DNA of 64,000 nucleotides, taken from Xiphias gladius (lineage: Eukaryota; Chordata; Actinopteri; Istiophoriformes; Xiphiidae). Location: assembly GCF_016859285.1 (NCBI RefSeq), contig NC_053419.1, forward strand, positions 13,048,501 through 13,112,500, written 5' to 3'. Position 1 is the stretch's first letter; the number at the start of each line of letters is the position of its first letter. A program made the position numbers and the translations under genes. Positions 1-10,299 of this stretch are shown here, piece after piece. A model generated the notes under the pieces. That model was not told where the DNA came from and ran no database searches. It worked only from the letters and a program-made list of their open reading frames with translations.

Positions 1-29
1 AAGGGAAAAAACAACTTAGATTTATTTAC

Positions 30-111
30 CTGTCCGTGGTGGGTCCGTTAACGTGAGGACGAAGAGAAGAGAGAAGAGGACGAAACTGCTGCTGTCAGCC
101 TTTGGCAACAT
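30..111 (-). CDS. dgcr2: dgcr2, first coding exon (partial gene)
   Basis: This is the first coding exon of an integral-membrane adhesion-type protein (DGCR2/IDD) that continues off the left edge. The 82-bp exon encodes 27 residues plus one base: it starts MLPKADSSSF, runs into a hydrophobic stretch (VLFSLLFVLTL) and ends TDPPRT. Human DGCR2 starts MVPKADSGAF followed by a leucine-rich signal peptide and TEPLRP, so the match covers the whole exon. The donor is ACAG|gtaaat on the minus strand. The neighbour ess2 (dgcr14) lies next to DGCR2 in human 22q11.2, which supports the call. The family's LDL-receptor class A, C-type lectin and transmembrane parts lie outside the window. The call rests on a short exon plus synteny. 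Confidence 0.82.
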
Positions 112-445
112 TTATCCTCCATTCATAGTAACTCCTCTATCCAGAAATTTTTAAAAAATATAACGAAGATCTGCCCCAACACCACCACCGCCGCCGCCGC
201 CCTCTCCGGAATTATAACGTTAAACGCTTTGCACGACTCATACCCATTTTTTATGTATTCAAGACGGCATTTTAAGAAAAGAATAACGTATGTTAAGCAT
301 AGTCGGGCGGCACAACGAAACAGATTGTGGTTAATCTGGCCGAGCAGTTAACGCCAGCTAACTGGCTCCACCGTTGACGTCGTCCGTCCTCTGCCGCTGC
401 TCGGTGTGGAGCGGCGCTGATCCAAGATGGCTGCGGCCTCCCATC
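112..445 (-). promoter_or_regulatory. dgcr2 5' leader and CpG-rich promoter region
   Basis: GC-rich sequence upstream of the dgcr2 start. It carries a CCG/CCA triplet run at 181-203 and a GCCATCTTGG element near 424-434 on the minus strand, which matches the YY1 core often seen at vertebrate start sites. The leader has several upstream ATGs. One is the five-codon frame 126 to 112 (Met-Asn-Gly-Gly-stop), whose TAA touches the dgcr2 ATG and is in the same frame. A second upstream ATG overlaps the main start in another frame. The transcription start is not fixed by the sequence; I place it near 430-540 by inference. Confidence 0.5.
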
Positions 446-541
446 ACAACAATCCCAAACAAGCAGCACACAGACTATCAGCTGGGGGAGCTGCCGGGGC
501 GGAGTTTATCAGATTAAACCCGGTGTGACGTACGATAACCA

Positions 542-627
542 GTGAGTGTTTGTCTGTATGTGTGTGTGTTTGTGTTGTGTGTGTGTGTGTGTGTGTTTGT
601 GTTGTGTGTGTGTGTGTGTGTGTGTGT
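542..627. repeat. (TG)n microsatellite
   Basis: A GT/TG dinucleotide tract with two TGTGTTGTG interruptions, just upstream of the presumed dgcr2 start. It is a simple sequence repeat with no coding meaning, although short reading frames cross it on both strands. Confidence 0.95.
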
Positions 628-3272
628 ACGTACGTGCGCCCGTCGAGGTTCTTGTGTGATGAATCCAAAACGAAATAGTATCGGACACACACTGATGACT
701 TCGGTGAAGTTATTTATTTTTACGTGACCCTATAATTGTCCATCACGCCAATTAAATCGAGATTTTACTCAAAAACGAGGCCAATTTAAGTTATTTCACC
801 AAAGCAGTCAGGAAAAGTAGATTTGGTTCTCTCCATTTGGGATCCTAGAGAAATCTTTGTACTAAAAATGCAGAAATATGCAGCTCTCCTAATGTGCTAC
901 TATATAATTAGCTCCATTTTATGGCGTTCCTTCCCTTCTTGGGACAGTCTGACTTGTTTGACCTTGTGAGATAGCCTATGGGTCAAACTCCAAGACTGCA
1001 ATGTCCATAAGGGGTGAGTCTTTGAGGAGTTTTAAAGCCTACTTTTTCTAATCATAATGGAAGAGACATTTAATGTCTTTAACATCGGTTTTTGGCGCTT
1101 AAAGCACAGCACAATGTGGACATGATTTCTGTGGAGGATCAAGAACCATCATCATGCAATCACAAATCATATGACCACTGGTCCACAGCTCATCTCCCAT
1201 ACTACACATGAAATAAAAATTGTATAAATCCTAAAAAAAAAACAGCTTATAAATGCTACTGAAGACTAATCAAGTAGCATTTGAAGATGCCTCAGACATC
1301 AGCATCATATCCGGATTGCAAGCCTGTGACAACTCTTCAGGCACATCACACGTAAGCATTTTTATGCTGTTATATTTGACATTAATGGTGATACCCATAT
1401 TCATCCACACCTTTTGTCAGCAATCTCAAAGTGACATTAAATGGTCATTCTTAACTGGATCTGAAATTGGCTTTGAGTATCAAAACTTTATCTTTTAAAG
1501 GACTTCACTTTTTTTTTTCTCCTAAAAGTCTGTCCTAAAATAATTCCCATATGCCGATGTGGACATTTATAGTTCTTGTTGTGTAGAAAAAAAAAAAAAA
1601 AAAAAAAAAGTACTCTAAAGTTCAGCTGAAGTTAATTTGAAGCTTTAGCAGTCCAGGTTAGACATAATGAGTCTTTTTAGTCCATAACTCCCTCTTTATG
1701 TTACTGAGCTATGGCAAAGAAATAGTAAGAAGACACCATCTGGGGAAACACAAAGAGGGAATTTCATGCCAAAAAGCCAATACCCTCAAATGATACCCCC
1801 TTGACTCAGACTGTTGAAGCCTCATATTAGCTTCCACTGAGGTTTGACTTACATTTTTGAAGGAGGAGGAATGTAGAGTTTTTCCTCCACTTCTTACACT
1901 AGTGTTGCACCAAACTTCATCGCCATACACTGACCAGTAATTCTTTGAATGTACATATATGGGTATGCAAGTACTACTTTAAGACAGACTTAACAAAATG
2001 CAAACCTATCCTTTAACTGCTTTTGTGACGAGGCCTAAAAGTAGAAAACTTTTCTTACAAGAGATAAACATGTATATTAAACATCAACAGTACTAATATC
2101 AAATGCAAGGTTGACTTTAAGTATGTAATGTACGAAACTCAGACAAGACCATGCTTGATTCACTCATTCATGATGCAAACACTGTCCTATGAACCAGAAC
2201 TCCCCTGAGAATGGTAAACCGTAAATCAAGCTGCAGCATGTGTGCTGACTCCCCCAAACAACAGACCAACCTCATTTGATAAAAAGGAAATTTGGCCTTA
2301 GGGAATCCCTTTAACCTCTAATGTTCCAATAAGCACACTGAGTACATGTTGAAGTATTTCTTGTTGCAGCTTTAACAGAGAGCAGTATGACTATGCCTTT
2401 AGATTTGAAGCTTGATTGAGAAAAAGAAAAGGTCGAAAGTTTCTTATTCACAGCTCTGTTCTACCACCAGTAGGAGGTAGAACAGAACTATTGACAAGGA
2501 TGCGATCAAGCGATACATTTATCATATTCTTCTGCAGACCATTTTTAGTCAAAAATGTCCAATTTAAATAAAGATTTTAAGAAAAAGGGTTGTAGTTTTA
2601 TGAGGCTAAGCCAAGCTCAGCCTGTAAATCTTTCAACTTTAAATTAAGAAGACATACGGCAAAAGAAACATTCATCATTTACGCTCATAATCAGTTAACT
2701 GTAACTGAAGACCTGTGTTTTTTTTCTTTTTTGTTTTTTTTCTGTACAGACCAACACAAAAGTGTGACAATAGGGAGACCTACTGTTAGGTAACAAAGCA
2801 TGTACTTTTGAGCAATTTCTTTGATGCAGAGACACACTGAAATTCCATGGCTACATGTATGAAGAACTGGCCGATAGGCTATTAGATGCAGTGCATTAAA
2901 ATCTAATTTGAATGTGTGAATCTCTGAAACAACTACTGTGTTCTAATAATATTAAAAATATCAGTTAAGCATGTGCTGGTGGGTAGGTGGCAGGGATAGC
3001 AAAAGTTTAACTGGAAATAACTGTACAAAAATCTATGAAACCTTGCATTAGGGATAAAAAAAAAAAAAAATTAAGATAAACAAAAAATGACATAGAATTT
3101 GGACATTATATTTCACCGGGATCTACCTTAACTTATCCACACAAAATTATAACCAATGAATCCTTACAATTTCTGCAGTCCACTGTGCATTTCTTTATCG
3201 AGTCATCCAGCCGAAAGACATTACATAATAAGTCTGTTTTGTACAATCCCAGCAAAGAGCAGCTTTTCTTAG
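628..3272. other. Intergenic between dgcr2 and ess2; includes the ess2 3' UTR
   Basis: AT-rich sequence with no coding exon that I can support. It holds A-runs (1590-1608, 3058-3070), a T-rich tract near 2718-2740 and a short imperfect hairpin at 2452-2489. Part of the right-hand end must be the 3' UTR of ess2. I found no AATAAA on the minus strand close to the stop, so the 3' end is not located. Confidence 0.6.
2452..2489. repeat. Imperfect inverted repeat (17-bp arms)
   Basis: Arms 2452-2468 and 2473-2489 pair at 15 of 17 positions around a 4-base loop. It lies in the possible ess2 3' UTR or intergenic DNA. It is too short for a typical microRNA precursor and has no clear function. Confidence 0.5.
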
Positions 3273-6200
3273 TTAGAAAAAGTCTGAGGCTTTCCGTCTC
3301 TTGGGAAGTTGCAGCAGATTGTCTGTGAGTGACGTAACGTCCTGAGAGCTTGGCGTCTTGGTTTTGTTTGGTGTTGGTGTTCCTGACGGAGTGGATGGAC
3401 CACCAAAGGGAGACTTGCAGCCCGTGACACTGTGTGAGGGAGATGGGGTGTAACTTGCTCTTAGTGCTTTGTCCGTGTATTTGCTAGATGTCCGATTTAC
3501 AAGCCTCTGCAGGGCGGGGGTGAGGGCGGGGCTCAGACCTTTAGGCGTAAGGCTGCAACATAAAGGATGAGGTGCTCAGTTTAGGACAGTAGTGACTTCT
3601 TCACGACTGCACTAACAAATACTGTGGAAGACTACTGATGTTAAATACATTGTTTAGAATTTAAACTAAACTTTCCTTCTAATGGAAAGGAGTTGACAGA
3701 TACTGTGAGATGTTGTTACCTGTAGGAGCAGATAAAGCCAAGAGTGCAGAAGTTTGAATGTCTTTACCTTGCAAGGTTCTCTGTGACCTTTCGCAATGCC
3801 TCCTGTTTCTTTGCACGGTTTTTAGCAGCAGCTTCATTGGCCATCTTCAAACCCAGCCTCTCTCGTCGTCCCGGTTCTGGAATCTTTTAGAAGCAATATT
3901 AAGTGTCAGTATTTTACAACTAAGCTAATAATAAAAAAATATGATCAACAAATCCATACAGCTACAACTTAATGTTCAGTACCTTAAATGATGGGCCGTG
4001 ATTCCTCTCAACATATGGGGTGTCTGATCCATCCAGACGAAATGGGGTACTCTCGATCTCACCCCAGGTCATCAGAGGGGACTCAGATACACCTGGGGGG
4101 ACAAAAACAGCTTTAAGAAATCTACTCAAAATGTGTGTATAACTGTTGAATCATCAATTTAGGGCAACAATTAGGCTTGTATTATATCTAGGTGGAGGCG
4201 GATTTGAAAGACATATTTACCAGGTGCAGGGGAAGGCGTTCTTTCAAAACCATACCCATTCACTGTTGGGGATTCGTGTGGGATGAGCTCTTTCCCATCC
4301 GGACCTACTTTACCCTGTTTGAACTGGACAAAAAAAACAAACAAAAAAAACATCATATATCATCTGCATTGTTCTTGAATTAACACTTTTATTCAACTGA
4401 AGAACAGACTGCCATGCCATGCAGACACTTCACTCACAAGTACAGAGCTCATTTCTGCCAAAACAAAATTACTCCAATGCAACATCATGCTTTATTTCTG
4501 GTTTTCATGAACCATATTCCTGTAATGTACCTGTGCATTGAGAGCCGCAGCCTGCTGAATCTGGCTTTTGTTGAGAGCTTTGCTGAATGGGTCTCTAGCA
4601 AAGCGTGTGTTCTTGTGAACTACCTCCCTTGGCTTCTTAAAAATAGCATCATCGTCTTTAACACCTGAATTGGAAAAATGTGAGAAGCACATTACATTCA
4701 TTTTTTTTCCTCACAGCTAAATATTTTAATCAGTTTTTGCCTTTAATGAGGATTTATGTTAAAAAAAATTTTTTTTAAAATCTTACCCTCTGGATAATAC
4801 ATCAAGGCATTCTTCGCTTTGTACTCCCATGTCTCCAACCCAGCTTTGACACATTCAAGTGCTGCCTTCTCTACTGACGGTAAAGCAAGGTTCTCCTCAT
4901 GGCGCTGAAAAATATCAGTGTTTTTTTACAAGTTTTCACTGTAGTCTAGGGTTGAGCAAAAATAAATCATCTGACTGACAGTGATCAACTGCCACTGAAA
5001 ACAATGTCAAGCAACCCTCTTAACAATCAGCGCTGGGGTTACAAACTTTTCAGAGCCACATTTGAATCCCACAGGTGATGACTGTTTGACACTCAAAACA
5101 TAAATCAGTAAGCCATATAAAGTTCTGCAATCAACAATTTGGTCAAAGCTCATTTACTCCAAATCAAATTTCACTTAAAAAAAAAAATCTATTATCAGAA
5201 CACCAGTAATGCAAGCAATGATATTTAATTAGCTTTGAATTGAAGTAAAACCTAATCTGCATATACATACCTGTTTGAATTCAGCCTCAGCCTCATATAA
5301 CCAGGCGTGCTTCAGTTTCTCCTTGTCTTTTGCCAGATCCATTATCTGTTCAAATGATGCATTATCCTCACTGGTATTTTTAGCAAGGAAACGATCCAGA
5401 CAGGGCAGCTCTTTCTCTTCCTTGCTATCATCTTTGCTCTCTATAAATAAAAACATAGATACATCCATTTTTTAAAGTATAACTGCCAAATATATCCATT
5501 CATGGGACCAAATGAAGTGGAGAATAATATATAGCATGTGAAATGATTTAGGTAAGATGCAATAAAATAAATTAAAAAAAAAAAAAGGGGGGGGGTTAAA
5601 GTAGGATACAGATCTGTTGGTTCATGTAAACACACAAATGAAGTTCAGAAAAATTTGTTACATTATCTTTTCTTAAAATTAAAAAAAATGAAATACTTAC
5701 CCTCATCTAAACCTTTATTGCCATGAATGGATGAGGGAGACCCTGCGTGGCCCACTGGTGTCTCAAAGCTAGCTGGAGTCACATCTTACACACAAAGAGG
5801 ATGAAGGGAAAAAAAATGTTGTAAAGCACATTCATGGGAACCAGACAAAATATCTGATGAATACAATTTTTATCTCTCATGGTACATTGCCACTAGGCTG
5901 TAGAATCAATCATTTCTATGAAGCAGCAACACAAACACAAGCTGTTTCTTCTTGCTGTAATAAAGGTATAAACATGGCAATGGAGCATTTAAATTCACTT
6001 CTCACAATACTCACAGGGTGCAGAAGGTCGTGGTGTAGATTTTGTCAAAGATGATCCATAACGGATGGATATCTCTCTCATTCTCGCAAGGTCTCCATTT
6101 TCCTCTGCTTCCAGATAGTCCTTCTGCGCTTGCAATTTTGTCACATCTGGGAAGAAATCCCTCTGGATGATCTTCTCTAAACTCTGTTAGAAGTACACAA

Positions 6201-7907
6201 GTAGGTGCATTTGACTTTGAATAAGAGAGGATAATTACATAGTCTTTGATACCAAACAACAACAACAACAAAATACAGAACTGACCTGTATTTCTCAGGC
6301 AAGTCTCACTTTCACTTAATCTGATATATTTACTTGACTTGCTTATGCCCGAAACAAAAGAGGATGGTAAGGGAAAAAAATGTTGTAAAGCACATTCATG
6401 GGAACCAGACAAAATATCTGATGAATACAATTTTTATCTCTCATGGTACATTGCCACTAGGCTGTAGAATCAATCATTTCTATGAAGCAGCAACACAAAC
6501 ACAAGCTGTTTCTTCTTGCTGTAATAAAGGTATAAACATGGCAATGGAGCATTTAAATTCACTTCTCACAATACTCACAGGGTGCAGAAGGTCGTGGTGT
6601 AGATTTTGTCAAAGATGATCCATAACGGATGGATATCTCTCTCATTCTCGCAAGGTCTCCATTTTCCTCTGCTTCCAGATAGTCCTTCTGCGCTTGCAAT
6701 TTTGTCACATCTGGGAAGAAATCCCTCTGGATGATCTTCTCTAAACTCTGTTAGAAGTACACAAGTAGGTGCATTTGACTTTGAATAAGAGAGGATAATT
6801 ACATAGTCTTTGATACCAAACAACAACAACAACAAAATACAGAACTGACCTGTATTTCTCAGGCAAGTCTCACTTTCACTTAATCTGATATATTTACTTG
6901 ACTTGCTTATGCCCGAAACAAAAGAGGATGGTAAGGCTGCAATTAACTATTATTGTAATCATCAATTAAACTGCTAATTATTCTCACGATTAATCCTACA
7001 GTCTATGAAATGTCAGAAAACAGATAAAAATTTCCAACATCCCAATAAAACATCATTAAATTACTTGTTTTGTCTGACCAACATTTCAAAACTGAAAGCT
7101 ATTTGATTCACGCCGCTATATAAAAGAGAGAAAAACTCCACAATTCATCACATTTGAGAAGCTGTTACCAGGGGGCTTTTGGCTTTTTTGCTTGGCAATT
7201 TATCAAAACGAGGAATTAGCCTGTTATTTTTCTGTCATTCAATGTAATGATTTTAATTAAATAATAAAATTAAATCAAATTAAATGATTAAGTCTCAGCT
7301 CTGCATGTGAAAGAGTAGGATAAGGGGTATTTTGGAAGCCAATACCTTAATACCGTTAATGCGAAAAGATTCCCAATAATGTCCAATCTGCCAAAATCCT
7401 GGATCGCCTACAGTAGCCTCAGCTGACACCGTGATACGACTCCTACACTGATATTTACCCCAATTTACGCTATTCCTACAAAAACAGGAGGTGGGGCACC
7501 TCTGATTTGAAACGCCACTTTTAAGGGCACCAAGGGCAGACTGTGTAAATGACTTATTCCCTAATTACTAAACACACAAAGCTCAACACCAAGAGGAATG
7601 TTTGTTACACAAAAAATAAATAAATTTAAAAAAAAAATCAACCTTTTACATTGTTTCTTTGCTAGCACTGACCTTGCTAACACTGCTGTAATCTTGCCTG
7701 ACATCTACTGATCAGTACCATACAACCACAGACGGCTGTCTATAATTGAATTACCTCAATGTACTCCTCTTCATCGAGGACCTTTCTTTTCAGCTTCCCC
7801 GTCTCCGTCTCCGTCTCCTCGGGCTGCTGCCGGAGAGCCACTGTTGTGACCGCTGAAGGGACGAGAGTCCCGGACAGGGCTTTCCGCACGCTAGCGCTGC
7901 CCTCCAT
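3273..7907 (-). CDS. ess2: ess2 (dgcr14), nuclear spliceosome-associated protein
   Basis: Ten exons on the minus strand: 7755-7907, exon 2 (6579-6747 or its duplicate 6015-6183), 5701-5784, 5271-5440, 4787-4904, 4531-4664, 4221-4323, 3983-4092, 3768-3883, 3273-3552. With one copy of exon 2 the frame is open for 478 residues, close to human ESS2. Recognised blocks are KRKVLDEEEYIE then IIQRDFFPDVTKLQAQKDYL, PYVTPASFETP, NTSEDNASFEQIM with KHAWLYEAE, KNALMYYPEG, KKPREVVHKNTRF with AAALNAQ, QGKVGPDGKELIP, TWGEIESTPFRLDGSDTPYV, the lysine-rich AAAKNRAKKQEALRKVTENL and the C-terminus LQLPKRRKASDFF. All junctions are GT-AG and in phase. ESS2 is a nuclear protein found in late (C-complex) spliceosomes. 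The start is the first ATG after a CpG-rich leader. The odd feature is the doubled exon 2, described separately. Confidence 0.95.
5804..6930. repeat. 564-bp direct tandem duplication containing ess2 exon 2
   Basis: Two copies (about 5804-6367 and 6368-6930) with a 564-bp period. They look identical by eye apart from one base in an A-run. Each holds a full exon 2 of ess2 with its own acceptor and donor, plus intron sequence on both sides. The outer and inner junctions share the short word AGAGGATG next to AAGGG, which fits a microhomology-mediated duplication. Near identity means either a very recent event or an assembly or haplotype artefact. Confidence 0.9.
6934..7305. mobile_element. Dispersed teleost repeat, family A, full-length-like copy
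   Basis: Starts GGCTGCAATTAACTATTATTG and ends with AT-rich ATTAA repeats followed by TCAGCTCTG. Inside are the words TCTATGAAATGTCAGAAAA, TTTCCAACATCCCAA and CATTTGAGAAGCTG. Related copies occur at 14130-14475 and 24460-24790, and fragments near 39775-39850 and 25525-25557. It is non-coding and AT-rich with roughly inverted ends, so a non-autonomous DNA element is likely but the class is uncertain. It sits in ess2 intron 1 and starts where the tandem duplication ends. Confidence 0.6.
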
Positions 7908-8250
7908 TGTGGACTCCGTTAGCCTCCCAGGCTAACGGCTAAGGGTGCTCGTTCAACGACAAACGCCGACTGGATGGGAACGCAAGGCGGCCTTTCTACC
8001 TGAGAAATACCATTTGCGAATGTAAATGATATCGTAAATAATTACACGTTTGAAATAGCTGTTAACTTATCCAAATGTAACACGTTCGCTATCTTTTCGC
8101 CACCACAGGACGGCAGCGTTCGACCGACGTTGTTTTGTAGAATCGGAATTGTTGCGTCACAGGAAGTTTACCGACGTTCGGTGAATTTCCTCAAACCGTG
8201 TTCCAGTGTTTCTGTGTATTATCGTTTTCATTGTAACTGAAAGCTAAGGC
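7908..8250. promoter_or_regulatory. ess2 promoter region
   Basis: CpG-bearing sequence directly upstream of the ess2 ATG, richer in GC than the DNA on either side. I see no TATA box at a usual distance. The exact start of transcription cannot be fixed from sequence. Confidence 0.4.
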
Positions 8251-9107
8251 GTTGTGTAGTATGACCAGTGTAATCATGATATGTTCGTAGAATGCGTATC
8301 AATGTTTCTGGGTAAGATCTAGCCGCTTGACAAAAGAATGCAGCTGAAATTACGGCCCCAAACGAAATCTCTTACTATATTTAAGACAGTATCGATGACA
8401 GATGTAACGACTTTAAAGGCTAACTAGTGTATTGTAATTTGGGATTCCTTGTTTAGACAGCAAAGTAATTACCACCGCTACCCATCATTACTGATTAGTC
8501 CACTGTCACCATTATCTAATATGCAAGAGGTCAGCAGTCGGTGAGGCAGTGAGTGTGTAGGGAAGACTTCAGACTTGCTGGACAATTTTCACCCCCCCAC
8601 AAACATAAACCTGAAGCTGAAAAAATAAGGTGAAGTATTTCAGTTATAACTGGATGTGGTCACTGCATTTCATCTTTTAAATTTGGTATGATGCTTTAAC
8701 TTGCATGTATTATGGGTTGCATAAAAATGAAGTTCCTCCCTCTCTTTCAGAAGACCTTTATTTGTTATCACTTTTTTCACAATTGGTGCAAACCAGAACA
8801 ACCCATTTACAGACTCAAGATTTAGCTTTCAGGATTAGTATTAGCATACGCTGCCAGTACTTCTATCCTGCACCCAGCCAACCCGCTTCACAAATAGGCT
8901 AAGACACTGTCTACAGTCACGTAGACGGTGTTTGTTTATTTTCTGGGGAATAAAAAAAGATTTTGTCTGGCTATTATATTCGATAACAATTATATTCGAT
9001 AGTAAGCAAAATGCCTTGTACATACGTAACTCACTCACACTCACCCGCATACAGATACACACACAGTTCTCTTCATCTGCTGTCATCCATCTATACAGTA
9101 CAAAAAT
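8251..9107. other. Intergenic between ess2 and gsc2; gsc2 3' UTR
   Basis: No coding exon seen. On the minus strand, AATAAA (plus-strand TTTATT at 8935-8940) lies about 170 bases past the gsc2 stop and is a likely polyadenylation signal. A second one is near 8757. The rest is unremarkable AT-rich DNA. Confidence 0.5.
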
Positions 9108-10088
9108 CTAGTTTTCTGTATTTCCCACGTCAAATGATAGCCTTTTCTGACGCCTCCACTTTGCTCTTCGGTTTTTAAACCAAACCTAGCAGAAAAGTAA
9201 GTTAGTTGGAATTTTATTGTTTCAGTGAAATACTGTACTTACAATATTTGGCAACTTATGTATTCACATTTAAATAAATGGAATGACATTAGACACCGTT
9301 ATCAACCATTATTATCAACACAGACATTAAAAAAAACCATAACAAATAGATTTAAATAATGCTATTATATCCCTTTTCAAATAGAATATTTAAAATTGAA
9401 CACATTTTGTTACTCCTCATTCACACAAGCATTTTGAGACTTATTAAACTGTTTACTGTGTAAACCGTGTTAGTATTTATTGAAAGGCTGGATGTGACAC
9501 AGCGGTCTTACCTCTACTCTTTCTTCTCTTAAGTGAGTGTGCTGTGCTAATGTCTCCCTTGTGTTCACATCTGGATACTGGTTCTGCAGGAACAGCTCCT
9601 CCAGTGCGTCCAGCTGCTCCTCTGTGAAAATGGTGCGGTGGCGCCTGGTCCGCCTCTGCGCCTGACCGGGTGACGGCTCCTCTCGGTGAGCCTCTCCCAG
9701 CCTGCATGGGTTTGAGAGCATCGCCGGGGGCCATCCGTACGGACAGGCTCCAGGGAGGAAATCTGATTTGACGTTAGGGAGGAAGACAAGTGATACTGAT
9801 GACAAGACCATTTCTAAAGCGTGCCAACAGAGCTGACGGTTTGGACTTACCTTCATGAATGAAGTCATTTCTGAATATGTCCCCACAGTGGGCGCAGTAG
9901 CAACAGCACAAGCACGGGTGAGGAACACTCTCTGTCTGGTCTCCAACAGGACTCACTGCCCTCTCTTTTAGACCACCACCACTTGTCCCACATGTCCATC
10001 TGTCTCCATTACTATTTGGATATTTGCTCAATATGTTTTCAATAGTGAAAGGAAACTTTTGTCTCTCCATTCTGATTAGTCCATCCAT
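9108..10088 (-). CDS. gsc2: gsc2 (goosecoid-like 2), paired-type homeobox factor
   Basis: Three exons, 9851-10088, 9512-9762 and 9108-9185, encode 188 residues. Near the N-terminus [14 protein letters not shown] is the goosecoid engrailed-homology motif (human GSC2: PCPFSIEHILSS), which in the family recruits Groucho/TLE. A cysteine-rich stretch ([12 protein letters not shown]) matches the CACCCCC stretch of human GSC2. The homeodomain begins [20 protein letters not shown] and runs across the second intron into [15 protein letters not shown]. Lysine 50 of the homeodomain (WFKNRR) gives bicoid-type DNA specificity. The splice inside the homeodomain, after VE and before VWF, is a usual place for paired-type homeoboxes. 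The protein ends soon after the homeodomain ([10 protein letters not shown]). I chose the ATG that gives [10 protein letters not shown]; the second Met six codons later is also possible. It acts as a nuclear DNA-binding repressor. Confidence 0.95.
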
Positions 10089-10212
10089 TTCCAAAGAAAT
10101 TCCGATAAATCACGAGCAATGAAGATCACAGAATATTGACACAAAGCACTTTTCGATTTTTCAGGTTCAGCTGCTCTTCTCCCTCTCCTCTCTCTACAAC
10201 AGTGTGTCAGGC

Positions 10213-10220
10213 CCTTATAG
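10213..10220 (-). promoter_or_regulatory. Possible TATA box of gsc2
   Basis: On the minus strand this reads CTATAAGG, about 125 bases upstream of the gsc2 ATG, leaving room for a leader of about 95 bases. The match to TATAWAW is imperfect, and position is the main argument. Confidence 0.35.
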
Positions 10221-10299
10221 TGGAATTGGGAGGCAAAAAAAAAAATAGTAGAACTATAATCCCCCCTATGGACCAGACACATAAAATGGTTGAAACTTA

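Noticed and set aside
427-528. Plus-strand open frame MAAASHHNNPKQAAHRLS with a good start context
   Set aside because: It ends in TGA after 33 codons and lies in the region of the dgcr2 leader and promoter. The minus-strand exon has a real family match; this frame does not.
2452-2489. Hairpin containing GAGGTAG, the let-7 seed
   Set aside because: The stem is only 17 bp and the bases outside the seed do not match let-7. A seven-base match is easily chance.
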